64,000 nt of DNA, from contig NC_051453.1 of assembly GCF_001649575.2 (NCBI RefSeq), positions 13,432,990 through 13,496,989 on the forward strand, in the 5' to 3' direction. The number at the start of each line of letters is the position of its first letter. The first letter of the stretch is position 1. Positions 1-58,925 of the stretch are shown here, piece after piece. Position numbers and translations under genes: made by a program. This stretch comes from Kryptolebias marmoratus. Taxonomy: Eukaryota > Chordata > Actinopteri > Cyprinodontiformes > Rivulidae. The notes below the pieces were generated by a model. The model had not been told where the DNA came from and did not search any database. It saw only the letters and a program-made list of their open reading frames with translations.

Positions 1-46394
<46,394 letters not shown>

Positions 46395-49300
46395 AGCAAC
46401 ACAACTGCAGATTCTGTTGACAAACAAAAAGACACAAGGACTGAATTAATGCAAAGGCAAGAAACAGAGAAAAAGAAAAAAAAAACTTTCAATGTGTCTG
46501 TAACTGACTGGTTTCCTACACTAAAGTTATTTCTTTGTTCTTGCACAGCTTCTCTATCTCTTCGCTCGGATGTGCTGGGAGATAAAAAGCTGTTCCAAGT
46601 AAGGGATTAAGGTATCCTCTGCACCAAAGTGTCCAGTCAGCTCTAAATTCAGCCAGATCACTGTACCATCAAACATCACCCCACTATGACACATCGAGCA
46701 CCTTCTAGAAAGTTAGACTAGAGCCGAGGAGTGGCTGACGTCTTGGGTGAGACAGAGGGGAAAGATATGCCGTATACATGAATGAAACCAAATCACCGAA
46801 GGGACAGAGTGAGCGAAGTGCTCAAGCATTAGCCAAGATATGAAAGCAGCTGAGAGAGTAAGAGAAGTGGTGGTTTACTTAAATTAAATGCCTTCCAGCG
46901 ACACAAATCACCCGCCTGCCAGCGGAGCTAAACTGATGGTATTTTTCATCGGGCTGCACTGAGGCACATGCAGGTCTAGGATGTAATTCATGTGGAAATA
47001 CAAATGATACCCAAATGAAGTTAACGACTATGATCCATCTCGAAATTGACTCCAGCACTCAGCCTCGCAGCAGAGAGCTTGTTGAATCGCTACCAACTTG
47101 TGCCACAAACCTCAAAGGATAAGATGGGCTGACCACAACCTCTGCGCTCCAATACTGTGATTTTGTTGTCAGTGTGCATGTGTGACTCAGCATGCGCTTC
47201 AAATAGGTGTTTTTATCAAGCCGTTACTGTCCAAGCTCTGACTCATCCGTAATCATCTACTAGTTTTTGTCTTTTTTCCCCTTCTTGCTCAGCATGAAAT
47301 AGCGTTTTCAAAGAAACTGCATGTACTGTCATTTATCCTAAAATGCTTTGCGTCATTTCGAGTAGTTTGTTTGGAAATGCTCCATCCCCACCACGGAAAC
47401 GCAAAACAAACTTCACAGGCGTGCCCAATTGTAACATCTGAAATTTGAATACCTAGAGTCGAATTTCTTCATGCAAAATTTTACTGTGGTCACAGATGTG
47501 CTGTGTGAAACTATGCAAAAACAAAAGGAAAACATCAGTGAGCCATAACATTATCACCGCCCACAGATTTTATTTTAATTATTATATTTAAGTTGTTGTT
47601 ACCATTAAAACAGCTAAGACTGATCAGAATAACGTTTTTTTGCTTGTTTTTTAAATTTTGGAGCCGAGTGAACTATAGATCATTTCCCAGCAGGACCCAT
47701 TTCTGCCCTCTTAAGTAAGGACTGCTGTTACAGAGCTATATAGAAGATGTGATTTATGATAATTTAAGACTCAGAGTTGCAGCCATGTGAAAGTCAGTAG
47801 GACAGTTTTCCCAGCAGAACATCCCAATGGAACAAGATGAGCACTGTTAGTTCACAGTATAATGTTGTGGCATTTCTAAAAGTGTAAAACGAAAAAACTT
47901 TAAATTATACACATCGCAGGTTCAGAGGAATGTAAAAGCTCTGCATATTTCAAACAGAAAGTGATCATGTAACTTATTGTGAATTTTAACATGAAACTGT
48001 AAAGGTTGTACTTTTCTGGGAAGATTTTTTGCATCTATTATAATTCATGAATTCAGTTGAAATAATTAGTGGTTCATGTTAATTTTATGCAATTAAATCT
48101 GAAAACACTTATAATGGCACGTTGTAAAGGTTGCAGACAGCACTGGATGATGTTTAAATTCATGAGAGACCAAATGGCCTGAACAATGTATGTGTTTTTT
48201 TATAGTTAAAATGTGTCTATGTGCTAAGAAATAGGCGTGTATCAGGCCTTTTTTTGTCAGATTTGGAGGTATGTAAGCTAAGTCCTCCATTTACAAACAA
48301 GTGTTTTATTTGGAGATCTCTGTTCATAAACTGCTAACAGAACAAAAACAGCAAAGAGCTTAAAAATCTCTATACAGCTACAGCTACATTTTATTTAAAC
48401 ATTTGCTCACCGAGTTTGAGTTTAGGCTTCCCTCTAGATCACTTTTTATATTTTTCTTTGAAGGATTTTTGCTTAATTTGAAAAAATAAGGATCACAAAA
48501 ATAAATAATGAATAAGTAAATAAAAAAGAACACATACATCTCTTGTCTGGCATCTTATATGTTCTGCTGGGGTTTCAGTGTAATAGTCAATCACAGCAGC
48601 TCTCAGGGTAAATTAAGCTTTTTTTCATTTCTTAGGGCATCATCATGTTTTATTTAAAGTCGTGACCAATTTCTCTTTTGATGTCAAGCTGAGCCGTGGT
48701 ATTACATAAGGCACCAAACTTCAGTCTTGAATGTTTACGAAGAGGGAACAAAGACCCATAAGGAAGCTTGTGCGTGGCAGAAAGTAACACATCGCAGAAA
48801 CATGAGACTCAAGTTTGAGACCCCCGCAGAAAAGTTCCTTTTATGCTTCATTGTTTTCTGTTTCATTAGTTCCTGCTTGCTGTTTCCCGTCAGCTTCATT
48901 CCCAGCCAGTATGATGTGTTTCAAAGACGGTTTTCTGGTTAAATATGAACATGTTTACGGTTGGGTTTTGAGCACACAGTTTGAAAAAGGATACTGTAGG
49001 TTTTCCACCACATTAATTTGTGACACAAAGTGAGAAAGAGCTGCCAAAATAAGTTAATGGAGATGCCACAGTGTCATGAAAACTGGGGAATAATGCTTTT
49101 ATTAAAAGAACAAAACAGAACAACACGGAAAGCTTGTCTCAGTGAAAAATACTGTATGTGTTGTTGCTCTTCCACAGGCTGGCAAGAAAATGTTTAACAA
49201 ACTCCAGTAATAATACATGAAAATAGGAAGATGTTAATCCAGTAATTCACTAACAAACCAAATATTATTGAAGGCGCCAGTCTTTTTGCAAACATTAGCC

Positions 49301-50214
49301 GTCGTCATTTGCCCAGATGGCACTGAGTACCTTACCACTGAGTCAGCTTAGCTTTCCTGAGCGCGCATAATTATCTAAATAAATAAATAAATGAAAAAAG
49401 GAAAAATAACCTGAGAAAATGTATTCATTTTATGACACATTTACAATGCTGTTTGTAAATGGTAAACAGTCTTTGTGTCTTTGTGCCGAAAGAGAAACAC
49501 AATGTGGGAGAAAAAAAAGGAAAAAGCTCTGTGAAATTGGTGGTTTGGATTTAGGTTAAATTCTCTCAAGTCTTTTCATTTGCACCTCATCACATCAGGT
49601 GTGACTCGCTCCAACATGAAGTGGGTATGAATGGTCTGAAGTGTGTGTCTGAGTACACATTCTCACAGGACAGTCTTTTTCTTTGTAAAGACCAGTTTAC
49701 GAGTGGGAAAAGGCCCATGCTTTGTTTTTGGCCTTCATATTATTCATGCATCTGGACCGCTTTGAGCACTTTGTTCTTCTATTCCTCTATATACCATAGA
49801 GAAATAAGGCATATTTTAGCTCACTATGCTTATGCCGACAGCTTTAGTCTTATCATTACAAATAAACTAATCATGTCCAATGAAAATGATGCATCCAACC
49901 TATTTTTTTAAAGTTTGATCTTACAGTATAATCCAACTGTATATAATGTATTGTTGAAGTTTTGACCACTTGGCAGTATGCAAGTTAGTTAAACATAAAC
50001 TACGCAAACAAGATGCATAATTGCAGAATTATTAATATTAAAAGCCAAACATTCCTTAAAGGAATGCATTACACCCATAGCAATTGATGTCAGAGCTGTA
50101 AAGTAAGAATCTTATCTTGGGTTTTGGAGTCTTTATCTTGAATTTTGATCTTTTTTGGTCAAATTTAGAAAATTAGATGATGCAGGATTTTTAAACACTC
50201 AGAATATCTCTTCG

Positions 50215-50465
50215 GCATCAGTTTCAGCTACTACCAAATCAAATTTTAGCTCAGTTTCTGTAAAGCTGACTGACTTATAGCCAGTTTTGCGTTTGCTAAA
50301 GTTTATTAGTTGTCGCAGCCATTGTGAGCTGGTTTAACTGTGAAAGTTAACCAGTTGTAGATGTACATTTAATAAGTACTTTCTGAAAGTTTCATTAAAA
50401 TGTTTCTATTGAGTCATGATATAATTTTCTTACACACAGCCAAGCAGGATTTTTGGTGATGGGGA
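50215..50465 (+). repeat. Interspersed repeat family, copy D
   Basis: Blocks TTTCAGCTACTACCAAATCA, AATTTTAGCTCAGTTTCTGT, GACTGACTTATAGCCA, AGTTGTCGCAGCCAT, AAAGTTAACCAGTTGTAGAT, GAAAGTTTCATTAAAAT and GAGTCATGATATAATTTTCT in the family order, plus strand. Confidence 0.75.
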
Positions 50466-51459
50466 ATGATTAATGTAAACATAGAATCGCAAAGTACTAT
50501 TTCTCTTTTTATGTAAGTAATGGTTTTAAAATTTTCCTCCAGCCTTGAAACGATTGTTCTGTCTGAGGTCATCTTCAGTCTGTCTCCCACGTGCTTCCCG
50601 TCTTCCCCGAAGGATACAAACAGCCATTGTGCAGCCCATCGTTTTTAATGGAGTCTCAGCCATAACCTTATCAAGACACTTAATCTTTATGGGACATTTC
50701 TCAAATTCCCTGATCTGACACCAGGATAAAAAAAAAGTGGGAGGTTTTGCTAATTACTCAACGCCCACAAGCAAAATTACAGGAGGTGAAGGGTAAAGAG
50801 TCACACAGAGAAGAAAGGTCGTTGGGTGGAGGGAGGTAGATGGAGGGAGGGAGAGACAACTGAGAATGATTAAGACACACAGAGAGAAGATGAGAAGTCA
50901 GGAAGGCACCATATCCAATCAGAGATTCTTTTGTTTCACCCATTAAAAATGTATAAGTAAATGTCAGGCGGTATGCATTCGATTAGTATAATTAGACGCC
51001 ACGGGCTATACAGTTTCATTTGACAGCAGAATAAGTAGACACACAAGTAATAAAATGAGAGTGTCTTGTGTATTGTGTATGTATATATTTGTGTATGTGT
51101 GTCTGTGTGTGAAAGCGAAAATGGTTCTGAGCTGAAGTATGTCTGTAATTATGACAAATGGTATCAGCCAAGTCCATTCAGAGGCATCACTCTGGACTAA
51201 AAGCTGTGCTATTATCAATGAGCAAGGAGAACTGCAGCTCATATATATACTGGACACTCTGCCATTTGAGAAAGACACTAATTCAAGACCATGGTGCCAC
51301 AAAAAACTGTGTTCAAACTTTAAATGTCAATAAATACTCCTGACTTTATTTAAAAAATGCATACAATCTGAAATTCATGGATTTTAAAACAAAATCTTAT
51401 AACGAGATAAACTTTTAATTCATTTAACAAAGTTGAATTGTTGTTTCTGTTGCTTTTAT

Positions 51460-51551
51460 CCCTCCTGTGGCATTCGGGTCAAATTGACCCAAAGTTACAA
51501 GGGCTTTTCTACCTCTTTCTATCTCTCTCTCTTTTGCGGGCTTCAGGAGGG
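51460..51551. mobile_element. piggyBac-type MITE, 92 bp
   Basis: Perfect 8-bp terminal inverted repeats CCCTCCTG and CAGGAGGG, flanked by TTAT on the left and TTAA on the right, i.e. a TTAA target duplication with one change. Just inside the left end is GGGTCAAATTGACCC, a near-palindrome typical of small fish elements with TTAACCCTCCTG ends. There is no room for a transposase, so the element is non-autonomous. Confidence 0.72.
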
Positions 51552-54500
51552 TTAAATAAATAATGAGCAATTTATCAAAGTTTCTGGAATTATTTTGATC
51601 ATAATCAGAGGAACCATGCAAAGAATTGCAGGTCAATTGCAGGTGAAACTTTAAAAGATGAGACTTCTGACCCAACAGGAACACATCGCTCTACAAACAC
51701 AAGATTTACTGGCTGATTTGCCTAATTCAGTCAGTTAAACCTGAATTAATGTTGGTGTTTTGGTAATTTTCTAAACAAGTTTATTGATTCACTGATTAGT
51801 ACTAATTCACAGATGCACATTTGCACAACGTGAGTGCATAGGTAAATCAGCCTTGAATGGATGGAGTTTTGGTGTTAAATCGTGATGCATCGATTCTTAA
51901 GTCTTTGCAAAAATCTGGTCCATTAACTGCATTTTGTGGCTGCTTTCACACAAAATTAAAGATTTCCCCATAGTTAGCAAAACACCAGCCCAGATTGGAA
52001 CGACTATGAGCCTCGCACTTTATTTTTTTCACACAAATTATTCCGCTTTAGGCGCAGAAATATGTCAAAATGTCTCTTCTTTGCCCTTTCAAAGCGGTGG
52101 CTTTTCAAATGACCATAACTAGGAAACAGTTACACAGTGTGTCAAGGTGCACAACCCTGGTAGAAATAGTTAAAGGCGAAGTTGTAATACCTGCTTTAAC
52201 CTTCTGTGGTCCAAGTACAAAACAAATATTCAAAAAATGAAATGACATATAGTGTTAAGTAAAGCCCTAATGAAGACAGAGTCAAGTGAGAACCAGGGAC
52301 AAAGAGATAAGAAAAAAGGTGAAAAAAAGGAAATGAAGAATGTCTGTCAAGTTAAATTGGATGCTGCTTGCAGAAGGTGACCCCATGATGCAGAGGTCTT
52401 GGTATTTTGCATGAAAAATAGAACACCTCATCATCAAATGAAGACGTTAATATGCTCTGAAGTGTTTTTGTTACTTATTACTGTTGCCATGGTGCCTCGC
52501 GCTCTCTCCTCTCTCCTCATTTTTTCCACATTTTTCTCCCTCTAGTTGCGCAAAGGTTTATCTCCGGCTCTGCCTCAGTCTGCATGTTTGATGATGTATT
52601 TTTCTAACCCAGCTGTGAGGTACTCGCACCCAAAAGAAAAACGAAAGACTAAAATGGATTTAAAGAAAAGCAAGATTATGCATGTCCCAGATATAAGGAG
52701 AGTGGTGATGAAATACAGCTGCATTAATGGGGCCATGCGCGGCAGTGTCGCTGGTTGGGGTATTTATGATTGAAATATTTAACAGGGTGGTTTCAAGTAT
52801 TATGCAAAGGTATCAGAAGACTCCACTCAAGCAATAGCGCATAATATAATCCCTTTTTACACTTATTGCTCAGCTTCAAACGGCCTGCGCAGAAGATTGA
52901 ATGTAAGCATGATGGTTTTCCAATCAAATCCTTTTTGTACTATTCTGCAAACCAAACAGTTTTTCTCTTCACCGAGAAAAAAGAAAGAAAATAAAAGATG
53001 TTTGCTATATGTTTTTGGAGTATTTTTTATCTATCTCAGCTACATTTTTCAATATTAACAGATATATGTCAATAGTGAACGGTGAAAGGGAATATTTTCA
53101 CTAAACAAATCAAGGATCACAATCCAAACCTTCAGTAAAGTGTCTCAGCTTTCAGCTTTATTCTTTAGCCCTCAGTGTTACTGTTTTGGTTTTATGAAAT
53201 GGCTTTGTGTGTTTGCCTCTTCAGCAGATTCCTGATTCAGTGGAAATGCTTTGAGAAAATGGTTGTACATTATGTGTTTAGCACCAAATGGCAGCCAATC
53301 GCAGCAAGTTATAAATTAGTAGAACATTTAGCAGCTGAAGAGCCACATATTGTACTTAGAATGTGAACCTAGAACGTGAATGCTGAGCTGACATTTGTTA
53401 AAGGCCAGGAACAAAATGAATCCCTCTACATGTGTAGGAAGTGGAACCACACATTTATAAAACTACTATAATAAGATGACAATTAAGCCCTGGGATTATA
53501 CGATGCTTCCAAGTGATCAATTTCAGTTAATTAATGCAGGTTTGAGGATTTCACAACTTAATTTTTTCTCTTTTTTTGTCAATTTATTTTTTCTAAATGA
53601 GACCAGAGATTTGTTTGGAATACTCTGTCATCCATAAGGTAGTAAAAGCGGTGGGTGACGTTCTTATTTAATTCAGTTTATAGTTTTTATTAAAGCTCTG
53701 TTCAAAAATGGTTTGCTGGTTATTCTACTTGAGGAACGACGGGTGAATAACATTAACCTGAGAGCTCTTTTGTTACTTAATCTGCGTCATTATAAAGAAG
53801 AAACACTCAACTATATTGAAGTCTTTGAGCCTCGAAGCTCTTAATAACTTTCAAAGACAAAACATTGTTAAAAAAAAATCCCTGCAGTCCCAGAAGTGAG
53901 CGCCACAGAGATGACCTTCAGGGCTCTTAACATGAGACTCTGCGGAAACATGGGAAAGGACGCGCAGAGGAGGTTTTTATTTCCGTTCTGTTTTCTTTAC
54001 GTGGACTTAAAGACCCCTCATAGATTTCCAAGAGACTGGACTAATCGTTGCATTAGTGAGATGGGAAAGGCTGCTTTATGGACTGTGTGGAATCAATGAC
54101 AGGTGATAGCTCCATGCTGCTCGAATCTCCTTCAGTCAGCAACAACATAAGAAGCTGGGTGCTGCAGGGACGGGAGGACGGAGGGGAATAAAGAGATGTG
54201 AGAGTGAAGGGTGGGTGAGGGGGATTTAAGACAAAGATGAAAATGAAACAAATGCTTTATAAAAAAACAAAAGCTGGGTGAGAGAACTGGGAGAGGACAG
54301 CGTAGGACAAAGAAAATGACAAAATATTAATATATCACAGGAGAAACAAGAGGTGAAACAGAAACAAGAGAGACATTGAAACAGAGAGAGAGAGAGTGAC
54401 ACCGGAAATACAGAGTGAAGCCAAAGAATGTGAGGAATGAGAGACACCGAAAGACAAAAACTCAGCGGAGAAAGAGTTGGAAGCCAAAAGTGCTCTTGTG

Positions 54501-57500
54501 CTGCCAGATTTATCTGCACCGTGAGCCAAAAGTAGACTGGTTGGAAGAACCTTTGAGCTCTGTGCTCACCCTGTTCGCAACTTAAATAAAGAGGTGACAT
54601 TTGTCTGTACCTCCTATACAGTCATTGGTGGTGTAGTTTAAAAAAAAAAAGTATCTGGATAAGCTAAAAGATTCTGCAACCCATGGCAAAATACAAGTCT
54701 TTTTCAGGCAGGATATTTTTTTTTCTCAAGTCAAATCACAATATAACAGTATCCTAAATCTAAATAAAAATATCACACTTTGTTGTGTATTAACACTTAT
54801 ACTTCTCTATGTGCAGAAAAACTTCTTCATTCATCTTTTGTGTTGCATTGATTCTAATTCTAGAAATGTGCAAGAAAGTTTCTTTTTTTTCCAGTGACAA
54901 ACTTTCATTATATACAAGGCTTGTGAGTACAGCTAAGGAAAGTTTATGGTAACGATTAAAGTTGGTTTGCTAAGATTTTCATTTTCAGGTCTGCAAAGAG
55001 AAGCCAACTGGATGGAAATTATGTGTGTTGCTTTAATTACACACTGTAGATGTTTAGATCCTAATTTATTTTAGTTCATCTCCAAAGATGGCAAACAGTT
55101 TTAGTTTTAACAGGGAGTATTAACACTAAATGTCAAAAACATTATCGCCCATTCACCTTTGGTGACAGGTGATAAAAATCACTACAGTTTTATAAAATGC
55201 TCATAATTGTATAGAATGTGCTTCAGCTCTGTATTATTTAATTAACAGATCAAAAATATTAACTATCTTCTATTAATCCCTCAGCTTTGTTGTATTTAAA
55301 GTGTTTCCGAGTGAGGAATCGAATCTTTCATGTGTAATTTTTATGTTTAGTTGTTTTTTTTCCAACTCCTAGCAGTAAACTGACTTAGACATAGCTCATG
55401 AAAATATGCACTTTCAGCAGATATTGACAATGGACTCAAACTTGGCTTCTGGGCTTTGTGCCTTCACTTTGGTTAAACCACCAACGTCTCTTTCGAGCCT
55501 AATGCAAAACAATGGGAGGAATTACTTCCACTAGAGACAAATGAACACACAAGTGCTTGGCACTTGAGTGACCTGAGGTCTGTTTACTAGAATTATGCAT
55601 CAGCGTGAAATCCTGGAGCCTCGGTAACGTCACGCATGTTTAAGGAGAGAGGTGGAGCGTAAAGGAAACGATAGGCAGAGAAGAAAATAAAAAGATAAGG
55701 ACTGACCTTTTTGCACTGAGCACTGATTCTGCCATGCACTGAGGCAGCAAGTAGATTTGTGTGGTAAGAAAGGTTTTCAGAATGAGCAAAAGACACAACT
55801 ATGTAGTAAGAATCTTTTTTCATTGGTATGTTGTAGTCAAATAATGAGAAATGTGATCTGTCATTGTTTAATGATCAATGTATAATAGTCTATGGGTGGT
55901 ATGTTTTCTCCATGTCATGTTCCATCCTTCCTTACTTCGGCTGCAACCTTCTGCAGTGGTCACAGCAACTTTCATGCCTTTTAATTAACAATTTCTTGTA
56001 GCTTCTTGACCTTCTACTATTGTTTCAGAGCCTGCATTTGGGACCCTGAACCACTACAGTACCACACAGAACCCATAAAACTATCTACATTACCTCCTTT
56101 GCACACAGTCATTTGCCTAAAGGATGTATAATTTCAGGGAATTTAAAGGTTGGTGCTGAAATAAGATAATCTTTGACTCTTTCCCACAGATGAGGAAGTA
56201 TTTCCATTATTATATGAAAAGCAGCCTGGTAAAAGAAATAATAAAAAAAGTGCTGAATGACAGAGCAGTAATGTAATACTTGTTATAATTTATCGCTGAA
56301 TAGATATTTTTGAGTATTACGGGAGCTCTACCTTGAGTTGGGTCCCTGTCATTAACCTTCACAACTCTCAAAATTACAGCTTCGGGGACGTCAGGAGAAA
56401 GATGAATGTAGTCACAATCTAGAAGCAGCAGAACAAAAGAGTTTGCAGCAACTTAGGCAGGTTAATTATGGGTCTGTGTTTTCAAAAGTCTTTCCTAAAG
56501 AAATAAATCTTTTCATCTTGAAATTGTTCCCTTCTGTCTTCCTTCCTTCCTGTTTTTTGTTCTATTAGATTTCAACATTGCTTTCCTTATGAGTAGCTCG
56601 GGTTGTAATAAAGGGATAGTTCAGATCTTATGAAGTGGGGCTCTGTGGAAAGGTTGTGAACCTGTTGTAGATAGCTCCTTGAACGGCCTTAGTTTGGACA
56701 AAGTGTTTAATTCTGACTGAAGTGATAAACTAACGGCTGGTATGAGCAGAGCCATGACCAAGACCAGGAGTTCCTGCAAATGCCGTGGTGTTTGAAGAAA
56801 AATTAAATAATTACAATTACATTTGAAGAGTGTTTGTGATAAAAATGCCCGTCCCTAGTGTTAGTCGTTCATAACCTTTCCACTTCAGGATCTGACATTT
56901 TGCTTTAAGCTGTTTCCACAGATGTGCGGCAGAACTACATTTAAACTGACCTTAAAAAGTGGGCTTTATGTGAAAACGCAATCAGTCACCTTTAAACAGC
57001 TTTTAACCTGCTGATAGGGCCTGACTCAACATTCAAGTATAAAAAATGATTTACCCAAATTCTCCAACAATCTGAAGAGGAAAAAGCATTTGGGAGCTTT
57101 TGGTGCCAAAATGGTTGGATACATTAAAAACACAGCAAGAGAAGTGTTTTCCATGCAACAGTCCTTAACTAAAGTGAATGGAGCGATTTGAGCTGTGAGA
57201 AGGCGTCTATAATATGCTGTGTACTACGTGTGAAGAAGGGAAACTAGGGAGTTCTTATGAGAAAATGTCTTTGTTCATCAAAACAGCGATACATGAAATG
57301 AGGAAGAACATCAAGTCACATCACAAGTGCAGAGATAGGCCTGACCTTTGGCATCCCACCAGTTTACAGACATCATTAGTGGGGCAGGGGTCACGGACCA
57401 AGTCCATTAATCATAGGCAAACTATCCATGTAGGAGGGACCCAGCAACACTGCAGTAAAAATGAAAAGAAAACACACTTGGAGACTGACGGGAGGCGAAG

Positions 57501-57977
57501 AGCGACTCCATCCATCACTGGCTTGAGGCTCCATGAAGTCAGTAAAGGGAAAACACACAGGGCAATAATCCTCCCCATGGTTATAAATATTACAGAAACC
57601 TTTCTTAATGGCAATAAGAGGCTTTGCAGCACAACACAAACCTTCTTGATGTGATTATTAGGGGAGATTTTCCCCAAGGACATGCATTATCCTAAATAAA
57701 TACTATGGGGTAACTTAATCGGTCAGTATGTTCCCATCTCGAGACGGGTTGACCTTTTTGCTTCTGAATCAAGAGAGGTGGATTTATTGTAATAGCAACA
57801 AGTGACTGTCAGAGGAGGCTTAGTGGGCGGCAGACAGAAACAAAGCAATTTGTGGAGGATAATGTAAAATTAAAACATTCAGCAAATAGCAACTATAAAG
57901 AACACACCTCACCTGCTGCTGTGCATGCCAAAGGTTTAAACACAAAAGCTGAGCAATCTATTAGTAGTTCCAATATG

Positions 57978-58205
57978 TGTTGTGAATGAGTCTCAGCTAC
58001 TACCACAAAAAATTTTACCTGAATATCTTTCAAATTGATTGAGTTGGAGTATTTTGTTTGCTAAGATCAGTTAGCTGTGGCGGTCATAGATGAACATCCA
58101 GTGATTACTTTATGAGAGTTTCATTCAAGTCTGACCTTTGGCTCATGAGATATTTTGTTAACAGAAAGAGAGACACACTCAAAGGCAATTACATGATTGC
58201 CTCAC
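57978..58205 (+). repeat. Interspersed repeat family, copy E
   Basis: Blocks GAATGAGTCTCAGCTACTAC, AAAATTTTACCTGAATATCT, TTGATTGAGTTGGAGT, AGTTAGCTGTGGCGGTCAT, GAACATCCAGTGATTACTTT, GAGAGTTTCATTCAAGTCTG and GGCTCATGAGATATTTTGTT in the family order. The repeat's middle block after GGTCAT is shortened. Confidence 0.75.
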
Positions 58206-58789
58206 TTTCATGGCAAAGAGTGATGATGAGCATCTGACAAAGAACAAAGGAAAAAAATAGGAAGTGTAAGACAGGATAATAACCTGCATGATTTAATTAA
58301 AGTAATTAGCAAACTAGTGCCAAGAGAGAGGGAAGATTTGGAAGTGAGACAAATGGAAACAAACCAGAGAACAGGTGAATTAACATACAATAAGAACAAA
58401 GACCATAGAACAAAAACAATGAAATTATACAAAGACAATCTGAACACCAGACAGAACAAAATTATCTAAGATTCAAGTTCATAATTTTTCATAGTCAAAT
58501 CTAATGTTTCCTGATTTAGTTATTCATTTATTTTGTACAGTTTGTACTCAGACTTTTTTACTTTTTGTAATATTCAGCATTTTTTGTTTTAATAGTTAAT
58601 TTTCACTGTTTAAATTTGTAAATTCTGCTTCACAGACGTTTATTATTTATCAAACTGTCTTTTTGTCAAACCAATCCAGTGTATTGAATAATACTTTGGG
58701 ATCACTTCACATCCTGACATAATAAACCACAAATAAACTGATACAATATACAAATGAACTGTATGCACATATATTAAGTATGTGACTTT

Positions 58790-58925
58790 ATCCAGCCATC
58801 CATTTTCTTTAACCACTTTTTTTTTTCAGGGTCGAGGGGAGGTGGTGGTTATCTCCAGCGGTCACTGTGAGAGAGGCGAGGGACAGGTCACAAGTCCAGC
58901 ACAGGGCCACATAGTGACTTTATGA
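58790..58925 (+). repeat. Teleost interspersed repeat fragment
   Basis: It starts CATCCATTTTCTTTAACCAC, continues through a T/A run into GGGTCGAGGGGAGGTGG and ATCTCCAGCGGTCACTGTGA, then GAGAGGCGAGGGACAGGTCA and CAAGTCCAGCACAGGGCCAC. This order is familiar to me from many fish genomes as a dispersed repeat, but I cannot name the family with certainty. Confidence 0.6.

Noticed and set aside
57214..57654. 146-codon plus-strand open frame
   Set aside because: No domain, signal peptide or composition typical of a protein; no splice context; overlapping minus-strand frames are equally open. Probably chance.
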